This document shows positions 44,393-53,142 of a stretch of DNA of 64,000 nt, piece after piece. The stretch is taken from positions 2,898,501 through 2,962,500 of the forward strand of contig NC_023065.1 of the NCBI RefSeq assembly GCF_000513295.1, written 5' to 3'. This DNA is from Magnetospirillum gryphiswaldense MSR-1 v2. GTDB lineage: Bacteria > Pseudomonadota > Alphaproteobacteria > Rhodospirillales > Magnetospirillaceae. A model generated the notes under the pieces. That model saw nothing but the letters and a program-made list of their open reading frames with translations. It did not search any database and had not been told where the DNA came from. Numbering within the stretch: the stretch's first letter is position 1; each line of letters starts with the position of its first letter. A program made the translations under genes and the position numbers.

Positions 44393-45499
44393 ATGAAGAT
44401 CAACGGCACCCCCACCCGCACCATCTGGCCGGCAAAAGATGGCTGGGCGGTGGAAATCATCGACCAGACCCGCCTGCCGCATGAATTGGTGAATGTGCGG
44501 CTGGAAAGTCTGGCTGATGCCGCCCATGCCATCAAGGCCATGCTGGTGCGCGGCGCCCCCCTGATCGGCGCCACCGCCGCCTATGGCATGGCTTTGGCCG
44601 CGCGGGCCAACAGCTCTGATCTGGCGTTGACGGTGGCCTACAACATCCTGCATGCCACCCGCCCCACCGCCATCAATCTGAAATGGGCGCTGGATCAAAT
44701 GATCACCGCCCTGGGCAAGGTGCCGGAAGATCAACGCATGGCCGCCGCCTATGCACGGGCCGCCGAAATCTGCGACGAGGATGTCGCCATCAATTCCGCC
44801 ATCGGCGATAATGGCGCCACCCTGATCCAGGCCGCCTGGGAAAGCGCCCGCCGCGCCCGCGGCGCCGACCGTGTCAACGTGCTGACCCATTGCAATGCCG
44901 GCTGGCTGGCCACGGTGGATTGGGGCACCGCCATCGCCCCTATCTACAAGGCTCACGATGCCGGCATCCCGGTGCATGTGTGGGTGGATGAAACCCGCCC
45001 GCGCAACCAGGGCGCATCCCTGACCGCGCGCGAACTGAACTGGCACGGCGTGCCGCATACGGTGATCGCCGACAATACCGGCGGCCATCTGATGCAGCAT
45101 GGCATGGTCGATCTGTGCATCGTCGGCACCGACCGGGTCACCAGCAACGGCGACGTCTGCAACAAGATCGGTACCTATCTGAAGGCGCTGGCGGCCAAGG
45201 ATAATGCCGTACCGTTCTATGTCGCCCTGCCCAGCCCGACCATCGACTGGAGTGTCGCCGACGGCATCAAGGAAATCCCCATCGAGGAACGCGATGCCGC
45301 CGAGCAAACCCACATGACCGGCAAGGCCGCCGACGGCAGCATCGTCAGCGTCCAGGTCACTCCCGACGGCAGCCCGGCGGGCAATTGGGGTTTCGACGTC
45401 ACTCCGGCCCGACTGGTCAGCGGCCTGATCACCGAACGCGGAATTTGCGCCGCCAGCCCCGAAGGCCTGCGCGGCCTGTTCCCGGAACGGAACGGCTGA
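44393..45499 (+). CDS. mtnA: S-methyl-5-thioribose-1-phosphate isomerase
   Basis: Converts methylthioribose 1-phosphate to methylthioribulose 1-phosphate. 368 aa, eIF2B-like fold. Conserved parts are [47 protein letters not shown] (catalytic Cys), [13 protein letters not shown] and [20 protein letters not shown] (catalytic Asp), and AALPSPT-type [20 protein letters not shown] precedes the ATG. The aldolase gene begins 1 nt after the stop. Confidence 0.96.
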   Translation: MKINGTPTRTIWPAKDGWAVEIIDQTRLPHELVNVRLESLADAAHAIKAMLVRGAPLIGATAAYGMALAARANSSDLALTVAYNILHATRPTAINLKWALDQMITALGKVPEDQRMAAAYARAAEICDEDVAINSAIGDNGATLIQAAWESARRARGADRVNVLTHCNAGWLATVDWGTAIAPIYKAHDAGIPVHVWVDETRPRNQGASLTARELNWHGVPHTVIADNTGGHLMQHGMVDLCIVGTDRVTSNGDVCNKIGTYLKALAAKDNAVPFYVALPSPTIDWSVADGIKEIPIEERDAAEQTHMTGKAADGSIVSVQVTPDGSPAGNWGFDVTPARLVSGLITERGICAASPEGLRGLFPERNG

Positions 45500-45500
45500 C

Positions 45501-46142
45501 ATGCAAAGCATCGTCGATGCCGTCCGTCTGCTGGCCGAGCGCGGTCTGAACCAGGGCGCCTCGGGCAATGTTTCGCTGCGCGGCGAGGGCTGCTTCACCA
45601 TCACCCCGTCCGGGGTTTCGGCGGATGTGCTGCGCCCCGACCAACTGGTCAGCATGGATATGGATGGCGCTTGGTCGGGGGCGTGGAAGCCGTCGAGCGA
45701 ATGGCGGTTCCACCGCGACATCTATGCCGCCCGCGCCGATGCCCATGCCGTGGTCCATTGCCATTCCCCCGCCGCCACCGCCCTGGCGGTCTTGGGCAAG
45801 ACCTTGCCTGCCTTCCATTACATGGTGGCCATCGCCGGCGGCGTCGACGTGCGCTGCGCCCCTTACGCCACCTTCGGCACCCAGGAATTGTCGGATGCGG
45901 CGCTCGCCGCCTTGACCGATCGCCGCGCCTGCCTGCTGGGCCATCATGGCATGATCAGTATCGGCAAGGATTTGGCCCAGGCGGTGGACATCGCGGTGGA
46001 AGTGGAGTTCCTGGCCGATCTCTATCTGCGTCTGCTGCCCCTGGGCGAACCGCCGGTGCTGCCGGCGGCAGAGATGGCGGTGGTGCTGGAAAAATTCAAA
46101 TCCTATGGCGCCAACGCGCAAGCCCCTATAACGGCAGCCTGA
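45501..46142 (+). CDS. ald2: Class II aldolase, probable 5-(methylthio)ribulose-1-phosphate aldolase (Ald2-like)
   Basis: 213-aa member of the class II aldolase/adducin family. Metal ligands are in the pattern HCHSPAATA (about residues 88-96) and LLGHHGMISIG (about 150-160). The acidic active-site residue is in SSEWRFH (about 70-76), and the N-terminal phosphate loop reads GNVSLR. In Rhodospirillum rubrum and some Escherichia coli, such an aldolase next to mtnP and mtnA splits methylthioribulose 1-phosphate to DHAP and methylthioacetaldehyde (the DHAP shunt). The alternative is MtnB, a dehydratase of the same fold in the Met salvage pathway, but no mtnC/mtnD is nearby. It overlaps the convergent kinase gene by 17 nt. 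Confidence 0.8.
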   Translation: MQSIVDAVRLLAERGLNQGASGNVSLRGEGCFTITPSGVSADVLRPDQLVSMDMDGAWSGAWKPSSEWRFHRDIYAARADAHAVVHCHSPAATALAVLGKTLPAFHYMVAIAGGVDVRCAPYATFGTQELSDAALAALTDRRACLLGHHGMISIGKDLAQAVDIAVEVEFLADLYLRLLPLGEPPVLPAAEMAVVLEKFKSYGANAQAPITAA

Positions 46143-47451
46143 CCCGCGCCCGCAATCCGCCCAGGGGACTGTCTTCCAGCAGCACGTCGCCGCCATGGCC
46201 GCGAACAATATCGCGGGCGATGGTCAGACCCAGGCCGACTCCGCCGGTGGCCAGATTGCGCGACCGTTCCAGCCGGAAAAATGGTTTGAACACCTGTTCC
46301 CGGCTTTCCACCGGGATGCCGGGTCCATCGTCGTCGACGATGATTTCAGCCGCCTCGGCCCGCTTGCCCACCCGTACCCAGACATGACCACCATAGCGAT
46401 GGGCGTTGCCGATCAGGTTGGAAATCACCCGGGCCATGGCTTGCGGCTTCAGCGGCATGACCAGACTGTCCTCGACATGCAAATCCAGCTCACGCCCCTC
46501 ACGGCGATAGCGCGACACCACCTCGTCGACCAGGGCGGCCAGATCGGTGGGAGTGGTCGCCTCGCCGCCTTCGCCGCGGACAAAGGCCAGATAGCCCTCG
46601 ACCATCTGTTCCATTTCCGCCACGTCTTCTTCCAACTCGGCCCGACCGTCCACCTCGCCCAGCATGGCCAATTGCAGCTTCATCCGGGTGAGCGGCGTCC
46701 GCAAATCGTGCGACACCCCGGCCAGCATTTCGGTGCGCTGCTGCATCTGCCGCTTGATGCGATCCTGCATCAGGTTGAAGGCCTGGGCCGCTTGGCGCAC
46801 CTCGGTGGCGCCCTCGGGCTTGAAATGGGGGATATCGCGGCCCTTGCCGAAGGCGTCGGCGGCCACCGCCAGCTTGCGCACCGAGCGCACCTGATTGCGC
46901 ATGAACACCGTGGCGATGCCCAACAACAGCATGGAGGTGCCGACCATCCACAGCACAAAAATATAGGTGGTGGAACTGAACAGGCGCTTGCGCGGCACGA
47001 AGACTTCCAACAATCCATCGGACAATTGCACCCGCACCGCCACCTCGCGCTCGAACGAGCGGGCGTCGACCATGAAGGGGCGCTGCACCCGATCGTTCAG
47101 CGCGTCGTGCAGGGCCTGTTCCATCAAACCGCGCGGCGGTTCCGGCGGCGTGTTGGGCAGGATGCCGCCGGTCTGGAAACGCATGTCCAGATCCATCTTG
47201 TTGGCGGCGATGCCGAACACCCGCAAGCGGTCTTCCGGTGCGGGGAAAGCCCGCACGCTTTCAATCACCGCGCCAATATCGCCGGCCAGCCCAGCCGACA
47301 ACCGCCGCGCCACCGTGTCCCAGTGGCTGGCATAGAAGATGTAGGTGGACACCAACTGCACCACGATCAGCGGGGTGACGATGATCAGCAGCGAGCGCCC
47401 CAGCAGACCTTGCGGCAGGATGCGTTTGAACCAGCGTTCGGGCTGCGCCAT
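46126..47451 (-). CDS. EnvZ-like sensor histidine kinase
   Basis: 441-aa inner-membrane kinase. Helix 1 is at residues about 18-38, and the periplasmic domain (about 39-160) ends with a region DGLLEVFVPRKRLF. Helix 2 follows (TYIFVLWMVGTSMLLLGIAT), then a HAMP domain and the H-box AGVSHDLRTPLTRMKLQLAM. The catalytic domain has ISNLIGNAHRYGG (N box), VDDDGPGIP (G1) and GGVGLGLTIARDIVRGHGG (G2). This is the EnvZ organisation. It starts 1 nt after the regulator's stop. Confidence 0.92.
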   Translation of the reverse strand: MAQPERWFKRILPQGLLGRSLLIIVTPLIVVQLVSTYIFYASHWDTVARRLSAGLAGDIGAVIESVRAFPAPEDRLRVFGIAANKMDLDMRFQTGGILPNTPPEPPRGLMEQALHDALNDRVQRPFMVDARSFEREVAVRVQLSDGLLEVFVPRKRLFSSTTYIFVLWMVGTSMLLLGIATVFMRNQVRSVRKLAVAADAFGKGRDIPHFKPEGATEVRQAAQAFNLMQDRIKRQMQQRTEMLAGVSHDLRTPLTRMKLQLAMLGEVDGRAELEEDVAEMEQMVEGYLAFVRGEGGEATTPTDLAALVDEVVSRYRREGRELDLHVEDSLVMPLKPQAMARVISNLIGNAHRYGGHVWVRVGKRAEAAEIIVDDDGPGIPVESREQVFKPFFRLERSRNLATGGVGLGLTIARDIVRGHGGDVLLEDSPLGGLRARVRLPL

Positions 47452-47452
47452 C

Positions 47453-48136
47453 CTAGTCGGGCCTCAACATATAGCCTTGGCCGCGCACGGTTTGCAGATA
47501 GCGCGGCAGACGGGGATCGTCTTCCAGTTTTTTGCGCAGGCGGGTGACCTGGACGTCAACGGCGCGGGGATTGGCATCGTTGCCGGTGCGGTTGGCCAAA
47601 TCGTCGCGGCTGACCGCCTGACCGGCGGCCTCGGCCAGGATACCCAGCAATTCCCGCTCGCCGGTGGTCAGATGCACCACCTCGTCGCCTTGGCGCAGTT
47701 CGGCCCGCACCGGATCCCAGACGAAAGCGCCCAAACCCAAGAGCTTGACCGCAATCCCCTCGACCTTGGGAGTGCGGCGCAGGATCGAGGCGATGCGCAG
47801 CAGCAACTCCCTGGGCTCGAACGGTTTGGTCAGATAATCGTCGGCCCCCGATTCCAGCCCCGAGATGCGGTCCTCGGACTCGCCCATGGCGGTCAGCAGC
47901 AGAATGGGAAGGGCGCTTTGGCCGCGCAAATCGCGGGTCAGGCTCAGGCCGTCCTCGCCCGGCATCATCACGTCCAACACCATCAGATCGGCTTCGACCA
48001 CCGCCAGCTTGGCCCTGGCCTCGGCGGCGGAGGCGGCGGTGGTCACCAGATAACCGTTATCGGACAGGTATTTGCGCAGCAATTGCCGCAGCCGGTCATC
48101 GTCGTCGACCACCAGGATATGCGGCTTGTCGTCCAT
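47453..48136 (-). CDS. OmpR-family response regulator
   Basis: 227 aa with a receiver domain (VVDDDDRLRQLLRKYL, phosphoacceptor Asp in LMVLDVMMPGEDGL, Lys in YLTKPFEPRELLLR) and a winged-helix DNA-binding domain (LTTGERELLGILAEAAGQAVSR, NPRAVDVQVTRLRKKLEDD). These are the OmpR residues. It sits between a MarR regulator gene (12 nt upstream) and its cognate kinase, so all three are probably co-transcribed. The osmotic role of OmpR/EnvZ should not be assumed for alphaproteobacteria. Confidence 0.93.
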   Translation of the reverse strand: MDDKPHILVVDDDDRLRQLLRKYLSDNGYLVTTAASAAEARAKLAVVEADLMVLDVMMPGEDGLSLTRDLRGQSALPILLLTAMGESEDRISGLESGADDYLTKPFEPRELLLRIASILRRTPKVEGIAVKLLGLGAFVWDPVRAELRQGDEVVHLTTGERELLGILAEAAGQAVSRDDLANRTGNDANPRAVDVQVTRLRKKLEDDPRLPRYLQTVRGQGYMLRPD

Positions 48137-48148
48137 GATCGCCCCCTG

Positions 48149-48646
48149 TTAGCGCCAGCCGGGACCGCGCGACGGAAAGCGGGGGCGGTCGGCCTCATCG
48201 ATCAGCCCCAGCATGACCTTGCGGAACCCCTCCACCGCCTCGGCCCCGGCCTCGCGGTAGGCGCGGGCGAAGCGGGCGCGCTGGCGTTCGGTCAATTGCC
48301 GTTCAAGCTCGGTGCCTTTTTCCGTCAATTCCAGCAGACGTTGGCGGCGGTCGTGCACGCCGGGACGCTGGGTGATGAAGCCCTCGTCCACCAATTGCCC
48401 CAAAACGCGGGACAGGGATTGCTTGGTGATGCGTAAAATGGCCAGCAAATCCGACACCGTCATGCCCGGATTGCGCCCGACGAAATAGATGACGCGGTGG
48501 TGCGCCCGCCCGAAGCCGTATTCGGCCAGGATGGCGTCGGGCTCGGCGGTGAAGTCGCGATAGGCGAAAAACAGCAATTCGATGCCCTGGCGCAATTCTT
48601 CTTCGCGCAGGAACAACGGATTGATGGGCGTCTTTACGTCAGTCAT
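48149..48646 (-). CDS. MarR-family transcriptional regulator
   Basis: 165-aa winged-helix regulator. The pattern GFGRAHHRVIYFVGRNPGMT is followed by VSDLLAILRITKQSLSRVLGQL (recognition helix) and DEGFITQRPGVHDRRQRLLELTEKG (wing), as in MarR. It is divergent from the aminotransferase gene, with 84 nt between starts, and upstream of an OmpR/EnvZ-type pair. This arrangement suggests it controls itself, the pair or the aminotransferase. Confidence 0.92.
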   Translation of the reverse strand: MTDVKTPINPLFLREEELRQGIELLFFAYRDFTAEPDAILAEYGFGRAHHRVIYFVGRNPGMTVSDLLAILRITKQSLSRVLGQLVDEGFITQRPGVHDRRQRLLELTEKGTELERQLTERQRARFARAYREAGAEAVEGFRKVMLGLIDEADRPRFPSRGPGWR

Positions 48647-48730
48647 GTTGACATATATCTCTCAAAATGTTACGCGTGGCAAGAGCAAAGGGTAATTTTC
48701 TGACGTTTCACTCCTATCGGACGGAATATC

Positions 48731-49606
48731 ATGGCTGACCTAGTCCCCTTCCACGATCGCGACGGCTTCATCTGGTTCGACGGCAAACTGACCCCCTGGC
48801 GCGACGCCAAGGTGCATGTTCTCACCCACGGCCTGCATTACGGCTCGGCGGTATTCGAGGGCGAGCGGGTTTACGGCGGCAAGGTGTTCAAGCTGACCGA
48901 GCACTCGGAGCGACTGGTCAAGTCGGGCGAAATCCTGGGCATGAAGGTTCCCTTCAGCGCCGCCGAAATCGACGCCGCCACCAATGAGACGGTCAAGGCC
49001 AACAATATCGTCGACGGCTATGTCCGCCCCATCGCCTGGCGCGGCTCGGAAATGATGGGTGTCGCCGCCCAGGCCAACAAGATCCATCTGGCCATCGCCT
49101 GCTGGGTGTGGCCCAGCTATTGGTCGCCCGAGGCCCGCATGCGCGGCATCCGCCTCAACATCAGTGAATGGCGTCGCCCGCATCCCCAGACCGCGCCGAC
49201 CGCATCGAAGGCTGCCGGCCTTTACATGATCTGCACCATGAGCAAGCACAAGGCCGAGGCCGACGGCTATGAGGACTCGCTGATGCTGGATTATCGCGGT
49301 CAGGTGGCCGAAGCCACCGGCGCCAACGTTTTCTTCGTCTTCGATGGCGAGTTGCACACCCCCACCCCCGATTGCTTCCTGGACGGCATCACCCGGCGTA
49401 CGGTCATCGACATCGCCAAAAAGCGCGGTCTGAAGGTGATCGAACGGGCCATCATGCCCGAGGACATGAGCAAGGCGACGGAATGCTTCCTGACCGGCAC
49501 CGCCGCCGAAGTCACGCCTGTGCGCGAAATTGGACCCTACACATTCACGCCAGGGGAAATCAGCAAGACGCTCATTAGTGATTACGATGCTTTAGTGCGT
49601 TCTTAA
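48731..49606 (+). CDS. ilvE: Branched-chain amino acid aminotransferase
   Basis: PLP-dependent class IV aminotransferase, 291 aa, transferring the amino group in the final step of valine, leucine and isoleucine synthesis. The N-terminal half has HVLTHGLHYGSAVFEGERVY and YVRPIAWRGSEMMGV. The PLP lysine is in MICTMSKHKAEADGYEDSL (about residues 160-166), and the cofactor-binding Glu region is QVAEATGANVFFVF. The C-terminal part has FLTGTAAEVTPVREIGPYTF. A terminator follows. The fold also includes D-amino-acid transaminase and ADC lyase, but these residues favour IlvE. Confidence 0.93.
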   Translation: MADLVPFHDRDGFIWFDGKLTPWRDAKVHVLTHGLHYGSAVFEGERVYGGKVFKLTEHSERLVKSGEILGMKVPFSAAEIDAATNETVKANNIVDGYVRPIAWRGSEMMGVAAQANKIHLAIACWVWPSYWSPEARMRGIRLNISEWRRPHPQTAPTASKAAGLYMICTMSKHKAEADGYEDSLMLDYRGQVAEATGANVFFVFDGELHTPTPDCFLDGITRRTVIDIAKKRGLKVIERAIMPEDMSKATECFLTGTAAEVTPVREIGPYTFTPGEISKTLISDYDALVRS

Positions 49607-49642
49607 TTATCCCAAAGCATCAGAGAAAATTATCAGTTTTGC

Positions 49643-49673
49643 GAAAGGCCGGTGTTTGCAACGCCGGCCTTTC
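49643..49673 (+). terminator. Intrinsic terminator after ilvE
   Basis: GAAAGGCCGG, loop TGTTTGCAACG, CCGGCCTTTC, a strong GC stem with flanking A and T; the tail is ATAATAC, so the T-run is the stem end itself. It lies about 36 nt after the ilvE stop. Confidence 0.75.
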
Positions 49674-49757
49674 ATAATACTATCAGTCAGGGGATTCGTC
49701 ATCCGCGCCTACCGGTACGGGGTTTTGCACCGGTTGCGCCTGAACAGGTGATATTGC

Positions 49758-51461
49758 GTGAAAGCCTGGCAGAACCTGCGGCTGTCCAGCCGTTTCATGA
49801 TCATCGTCGGCGTCGGCGTGATCGCCCTTATCCTAAGCGTTGTCGTGGTCATTGGTCGGTTCGAGCGGGCCGAGATGGAGCGCCAGTTACAGCGCCTGTC
49901 CGCCAATGAAATGACCTCGCTGCATGCCCTGATCCTCAACGTCATGGCCAAACGGCCCGAGGACGGCGACAATATCGGCATCCAGGTCTTCAACAGCTGG
50001 TTCGACAGCCGCAACATCCACTATCCCGGCAAGGTGTGGAGCGCCTGGGGCGACAAGGTCGTCGCCCACATGGCCGACACCGCACCCGACCACAAGCCCA
50101 AACTGCCGGTGGACGACATCGACCGCGAGGCCTTCGCCACCAAACAGCCGGTGGGCCGTTTCATCGATGGCGCCTATCGCTACGCCTATCCCATCGTCCT
50201 TGGCGTCACCGACGGCGCCGACCAGGAAGTCTGTTACGCCTGTCACGGCGGCATGGGCATGGAAAAGGGCGACGTCATCGCCGTGCTGTCGTCGTCGCTG
50301 TCCACCGCCGAGGCCGAGGCCAAGATGCAGCGCATCCTCACCTTCCTGGTGGTCGGCGGCGTTCTCGCCACCATCTTGGCGGTCATGGGCATTCGCTGGG
50401 GCTTGGCCCGCATCATCACCACCCCCATCCACGACATGACCGAACGCATGGGGGCGCTGTCCAAGGGCGACATCAGCATCGACGTGCCGGCCCTGGATCG
50501 CGGCGACGAGGTGGGCGACATCGCCCGCGCCGTCCAGGTGTTCAAGGACAACACCATCGCCAAACAGGCCATGGAACAGGAAGCCCGTCAGGCCGCCGCC
50601 GCCCGCGAAGCCCGCATGCGCCGGTTGGAAGAACTGATCCGCGGCTTTGAAGCCACTGTCGCCACCGTGCTGGAAACCGTGGCACAGTCCTCGGACATGA
50701 TGGCGCAGACGGCACGGCGCATGGTGTCGTCCGCCGACACCGCCGCCGAGCGGGCCAAATCGGTGGCCCAGCACGCCAACGAAGCCAATCAGAACGTGCG
50801 CATGGTGGCCGAGGCGGCCGAGGAGCTGTCCAACTCGATCACCGAAATCGCCCAGCAGGTGGCCATGTCCAACGACGTCGCCGCCAACGCCACCACCGAG
50901 GCTCAGGGCGTCAATGCCCGTGTCACCGGTCTGGCCGGGGCCGCCGACAAGATCGGCGAGATCATCGAGATGATCACCGGCATCGCCGAACAGACCAACC
51001 TTTTGGCCCTTAACGCCACCGTCGAGGCGGCGCGTGCCGGTGACGCCGGCAAAGGCTTTGCCGTGGTCGCCTCGGAAGTCAAGAACCTGGCGCGCCAGAC
51101 CGTGCGGGCCACCGAGGACATCTCGACCCAGGTCTCCACCATCCAGCGCGAAACCCACCAGACGGTGGGCGCCATCCAGGGTATCGGCACCACCATTTCC
51201 TCCATGGATGGCATCACCACCGCCATCGCCGCCGCCATCGAGGAACAGGGCGCCGCCACCCAGGAAATCGCCCGCAACATCGACCATGCCGCCAGCGGCA
51301 CCAATCAGGTCTACGAGAACATCAACGAAGTCAGCCGTACCATCCACGAAACCGACGAAGCGGCCAAGGAAGTGCTGGCGGCGGTGGAAGACCTGCAGGT
51401 CCAGGCCAAGACTCTGCGGCACGAGGTAGACAGCTTCCTGACCGGCATCCGCGAAGTTTAG
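49758..51461 (+). CDS. Methyl-accepting chemotaxis protein with a heme-binding motif in its periplasmic domain
   Basis: 567-aa transducer. Transmembrane helix 1 is at residues 13-33, the periplasmic sensor spans about 34-190 and helix 2 about 195-215. HAMP follows ([20 protein letters not shown]), then the signalling domain with the hairpin tip [20 protein letters not shown]. The sensor has CYACHGGMG (CxxCH at about residue 157-161), the covalent heme c motif, in a DUF3365/Tll0287-like context. It probably senses redox potential, oxygen, NO or CO through a c-type heme. GTG 49758 is preceded by AGGTGA at 7 nt. There are no che genes nearby, so it is an orphan receptor. Confidence 0.9.
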   Translation: MKAWQNLRLSSRFMIIVGVGVIALILSVVVVIGRFERAEMERQLQRLSANEMTSLHALILNVMAKRPEDGDNIGIQVFNSWFDSRNIHYPGKVWSAWGDKVVAHMADTAPDHKPKLPVDDIDREAFATKQPVGRFIDGAYRYAYPIVLGVTDGADQEVCYACHGGMGMEKGDVIAVLSSSLSTAEAEAKMQRILTFLVVGGVLATILAVMGIRWGLARIITTPIHDMTERMGALSKGDISIDVPALDRGDEVGDIARAVQVFKDNTIAKQAMEQEARQAAAAREARMRRLEELIRGFEATVATVLETVAQSSDMMAQTARRMVSSADTAAERAKSVAQHANEANQNVRMVAEAAEELSNSITEIAQQVAMSNDVAANATTEAQGVNARVTGLAGAADKIGEIIEMITGIAEQTNLLALNATVEAARAGDAGKGFAVVASEVKNLARQTVRATEDISTQVSTIQRETHQTVGAIQGIGTTISSMDGITTAIAAAIEEQGAATQEIARNIDHAASGTNQVYENINEVSRTIHETDEAAKEVLAAVEDLQVQAKTLRHEVDSFLTGIREV

Positions 51462-51482
51462 ACATTTTCCGGAACACCTCTG

Positions 51483-51516
51483 AACGGGCCGCCCGGCTTT
51501 GGCTGGGCGGCCCGTT
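51483..51516 (+). terminator. Hairpin after the chemoreceptor gene
   Basis: AACGGGCCGCCC and GGGCGGCCCGTT, a perfect 12-bp stem around a 10-nt loop, followed by GCTTTGG. The tail is weak in T residues, so termination could be partial. Confidence 0.7.
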
Positions 51517-51643
51517 GCTTTGGTATTACCCCTCGTCAATGGGGTGGACGGCGGCGGCAAAACGGTTTAATTGGCATAAACATACCGATTCACCGCCCAT
51601 TCGGGCGGGGGCCAAGCCACCATCTGGGGGAGGTTCTTCAGCG

Positions 51644-52225
51644 TTGCGCGATCATTTGCTGCATATGGCCGAGGCGGACCGCCGGCTGCGCCAGCAACTG
51701 GCTCTGTCGGGGGAATTGTTTGCCGGCTATCACCCGGACATGCGCACCTTGCACGAAGCCAACGCGCGTGAGCTGGAACTGGCCGTCGATGACGAGGGCT
51801 GGCCCAATATCCACGAGACCGGCGAAGATGGTGTCGAGGCGGCTTTCCTGATCGCACTCCACGCCATCTCGCGCCCGGCCTTTCAGCGCCGCTGCCTGAC
51901 CTTGATGAAATCGGCGGCCAATCGCGGCGATATTCCCGCCCGTCACCCGGCCATGTTGGAAGACCGCATCCGCGCTTTCGAGGGTCGTCCCCAGCTTTAC
52001 GGCACCCAACTGGACTGGGATGATGACGGCCATCTGATGCCGCTGCCCATCGAAAACGAAGGCGACGTCGATAGCCGCCGGGCCAAGGTCGGCCTGCCGC
52101 CCTTGTCGCAGACGGTGGCGGAAAGTGAAGCTCAGGCTCGCCAACAGGGCCAACACCCACCGGCGGAATGGCTGCACCGTCAGCACGCCATGGCGGCTTT
52201 CGCGCACGAGGTCGGCTGGAGGTAG
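51644..52225 (+). CDS. DUF6624-type hypothetical protein
   Basis: 193-aa soluble protein without signal. Recognisable family pattern: ARELELAVDDEGWPN (helix before GWP), AFLIALHAISRPAFQRRCLT (the xHAx(7)FQ pattern) and MLEDRIRAFEGRPQLYGTQL. These match DUF6624, a domain of unknown function. A TTG at 51644 has GGGGGAGG 10 nt upstream and is the preferred start; ATG 51665 has no such site, and the frame is open back to 51515. It follows the chemoreceptor gene and is separated from it by a hairpin. Confidence 0.75.
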   Translation: MRDHLLHMAEADRRLRQQLALSGELFAGYHPDMRTLHEANARELELAVDDEGWPNIHETGEDGVEAAFLIALHAISRPAFQRRCLTLMKSAANRGDIPARHPAMLEDRIRAFEGRPQLYGTQLDWDDDGHLMPLPIENEGDVDSRRAKVGLPPLSQTVAESEAQARQQGQHPPAEWLHRQHAMAAFAHEVGWR

Positions 52226-52288
52226 CTGTCCGTGAACGGCCCCGTGCGGCTGGCGGCAGCGAAAAAACCTGAACCAAAGCCTCAAACA

Positions 52289-52320
52289 AAAAACCCGTTG
52301 CCCAAAGGCAACGGGTTTTT
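52289..52320 (-). terminator. Bidirectional terminator for the tRNA-Leu gene and the DUF6624 gene
   Basis: AAAAACCCGTTGCC, loop CAAA, GGCAACGGGTTTTT: a perfect 14-bp stem flanked by A and T runs, so it can work on both strands. It ends 3 nt from the 3' CCA of the minus-strand tRNA. Confidence 0.93.
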
Positions 52321-52322
52321 GT

Positions 52323-52407
52323 TGGTGCGACCAGGGAGACTCGAACTCCCACGACTTACGTCACACGCACCTCAAGCGTGCGCGTCTACCAGTTCCGCCA
52401 TGGTCGC
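52323..52407 (-). tRNA. leuU: tRNA-Leu, anticodon GAG
   Basis: 85-nt class II tRNA read from the minus strand. Acceptor GCGACCA pairs with TGGTCGC; the encoded CCA is at 52325-52323. The D-loop has GGCGGAACTGGTAGACGCG, the standard Leu pattern. The anticodon stem CACGC/GCGTG encloses TTGAGGT, giving anticodon GAG, which reads CUC and CUU codons. A variable arm with TGACGTAAGTCG follows, and the T-arm contains GGGAGTTCGAGTCTCCC. A terminator follows at 52289-52320. Confidence 0.96.
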
Positions 52408-52506
52408 ACGCTGGTAGAACCCCAAAAGACCTTGCTAATGGGGAGACAGGGGAATACCAAATCGCCCCTGGTTAATCAAGTGGACTTTCCCAAAGGCGAC
52501 AAAGCA

Positions 52507-53142
52507 ATGGAATGGCGGATCAGCGAGCAATTGGTGCCCTACCCGGAAGCCCTGGCCTTCATGGAGGAGCGGGTGGCCGCCATCCGGGCCGGCACCGCGC
52601 CCGAATGCGTGTGGCTGCTGGAACATCCGCCGCTTTATACCGCCGGCACCAGCGCCGATCCCAAGGACTTGCTGGCGCCCGACCGTTTCCCCGTCTACCA
52701 GACCGGGCGCGGCGGCCAATACACCTATCACGGCCCCGGCCAGCGGGTGGCTTATGTCATGCTGGACCTGAAGGCCCGGGGTGGCGACGTGCGCGGCTAT
52801 GTGCACGATCTGGAGGAATGGGTGATCCGGGCGCTGGATCGTTTTCTGGTCAAGGGCGAGCGCCGCGATGGCCGCGTCGGCATCTGGGTCAATCGCGGCA
52901 TGGGGCGCGAAGACAAGGTCGCCGCCATCGGCGTACGGGTCCGCCACTGGGTGACTTTTCACGGCATCGCCATCAACGTCGAGCCCGACCTGTCGCACTT
53001 TTCCGGCATCGTGCCCTGCGGCATCAGTCAGTACGGCGTCACCTCGCTGTGGGATCTGGGCCTGACACCGACCCTGGAGGACGTGGATTCCGCCCTGATC
53101 GGCGCCTGGGACGAAGTATTCGTCAGGCCTGAAACGCCTTGA
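52507..53142 (+). CDS. lipB: Lipoyl(octanoyl) transferase
   Basis: Transfers octanoyl from acyl carrier protein to lipoyl domains of pyruvate and 2-oxoglutarate dehydrogenases and the glycine cleavage H protein. 211 aa. Key patterns are [48 protein letters not shown] (substrate site), [20 protein letters not shown] (catalytic Lys in AAIGVR context) and [17 protein letters not shown] (catalytic Cys). The frame opens earlier inside the tRNA gene; ATG 52507 is the family start. The 3' end overlaps that of the convergent pgi by 20 nt. Confidence 0.96.
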   Translation: MEWRISEQLVPYPEALAFMEERVAAIRAGTAPECVWLLEHPPLYTAGTSADPKDLLAPDRFPVYQTGRGGQYTYHGPGQRVAYVMLDLKARGGDVRGYVHDLEEWVIRALDRFLVKGERRDGRVGIWVNRGMGREDKVAAIGVRVRHWVTFHGIAINVEPDLSHFSGIVPCGISQYGVTSLWDLGLTPTLEDVDSALIGAWDEVFVRPETP

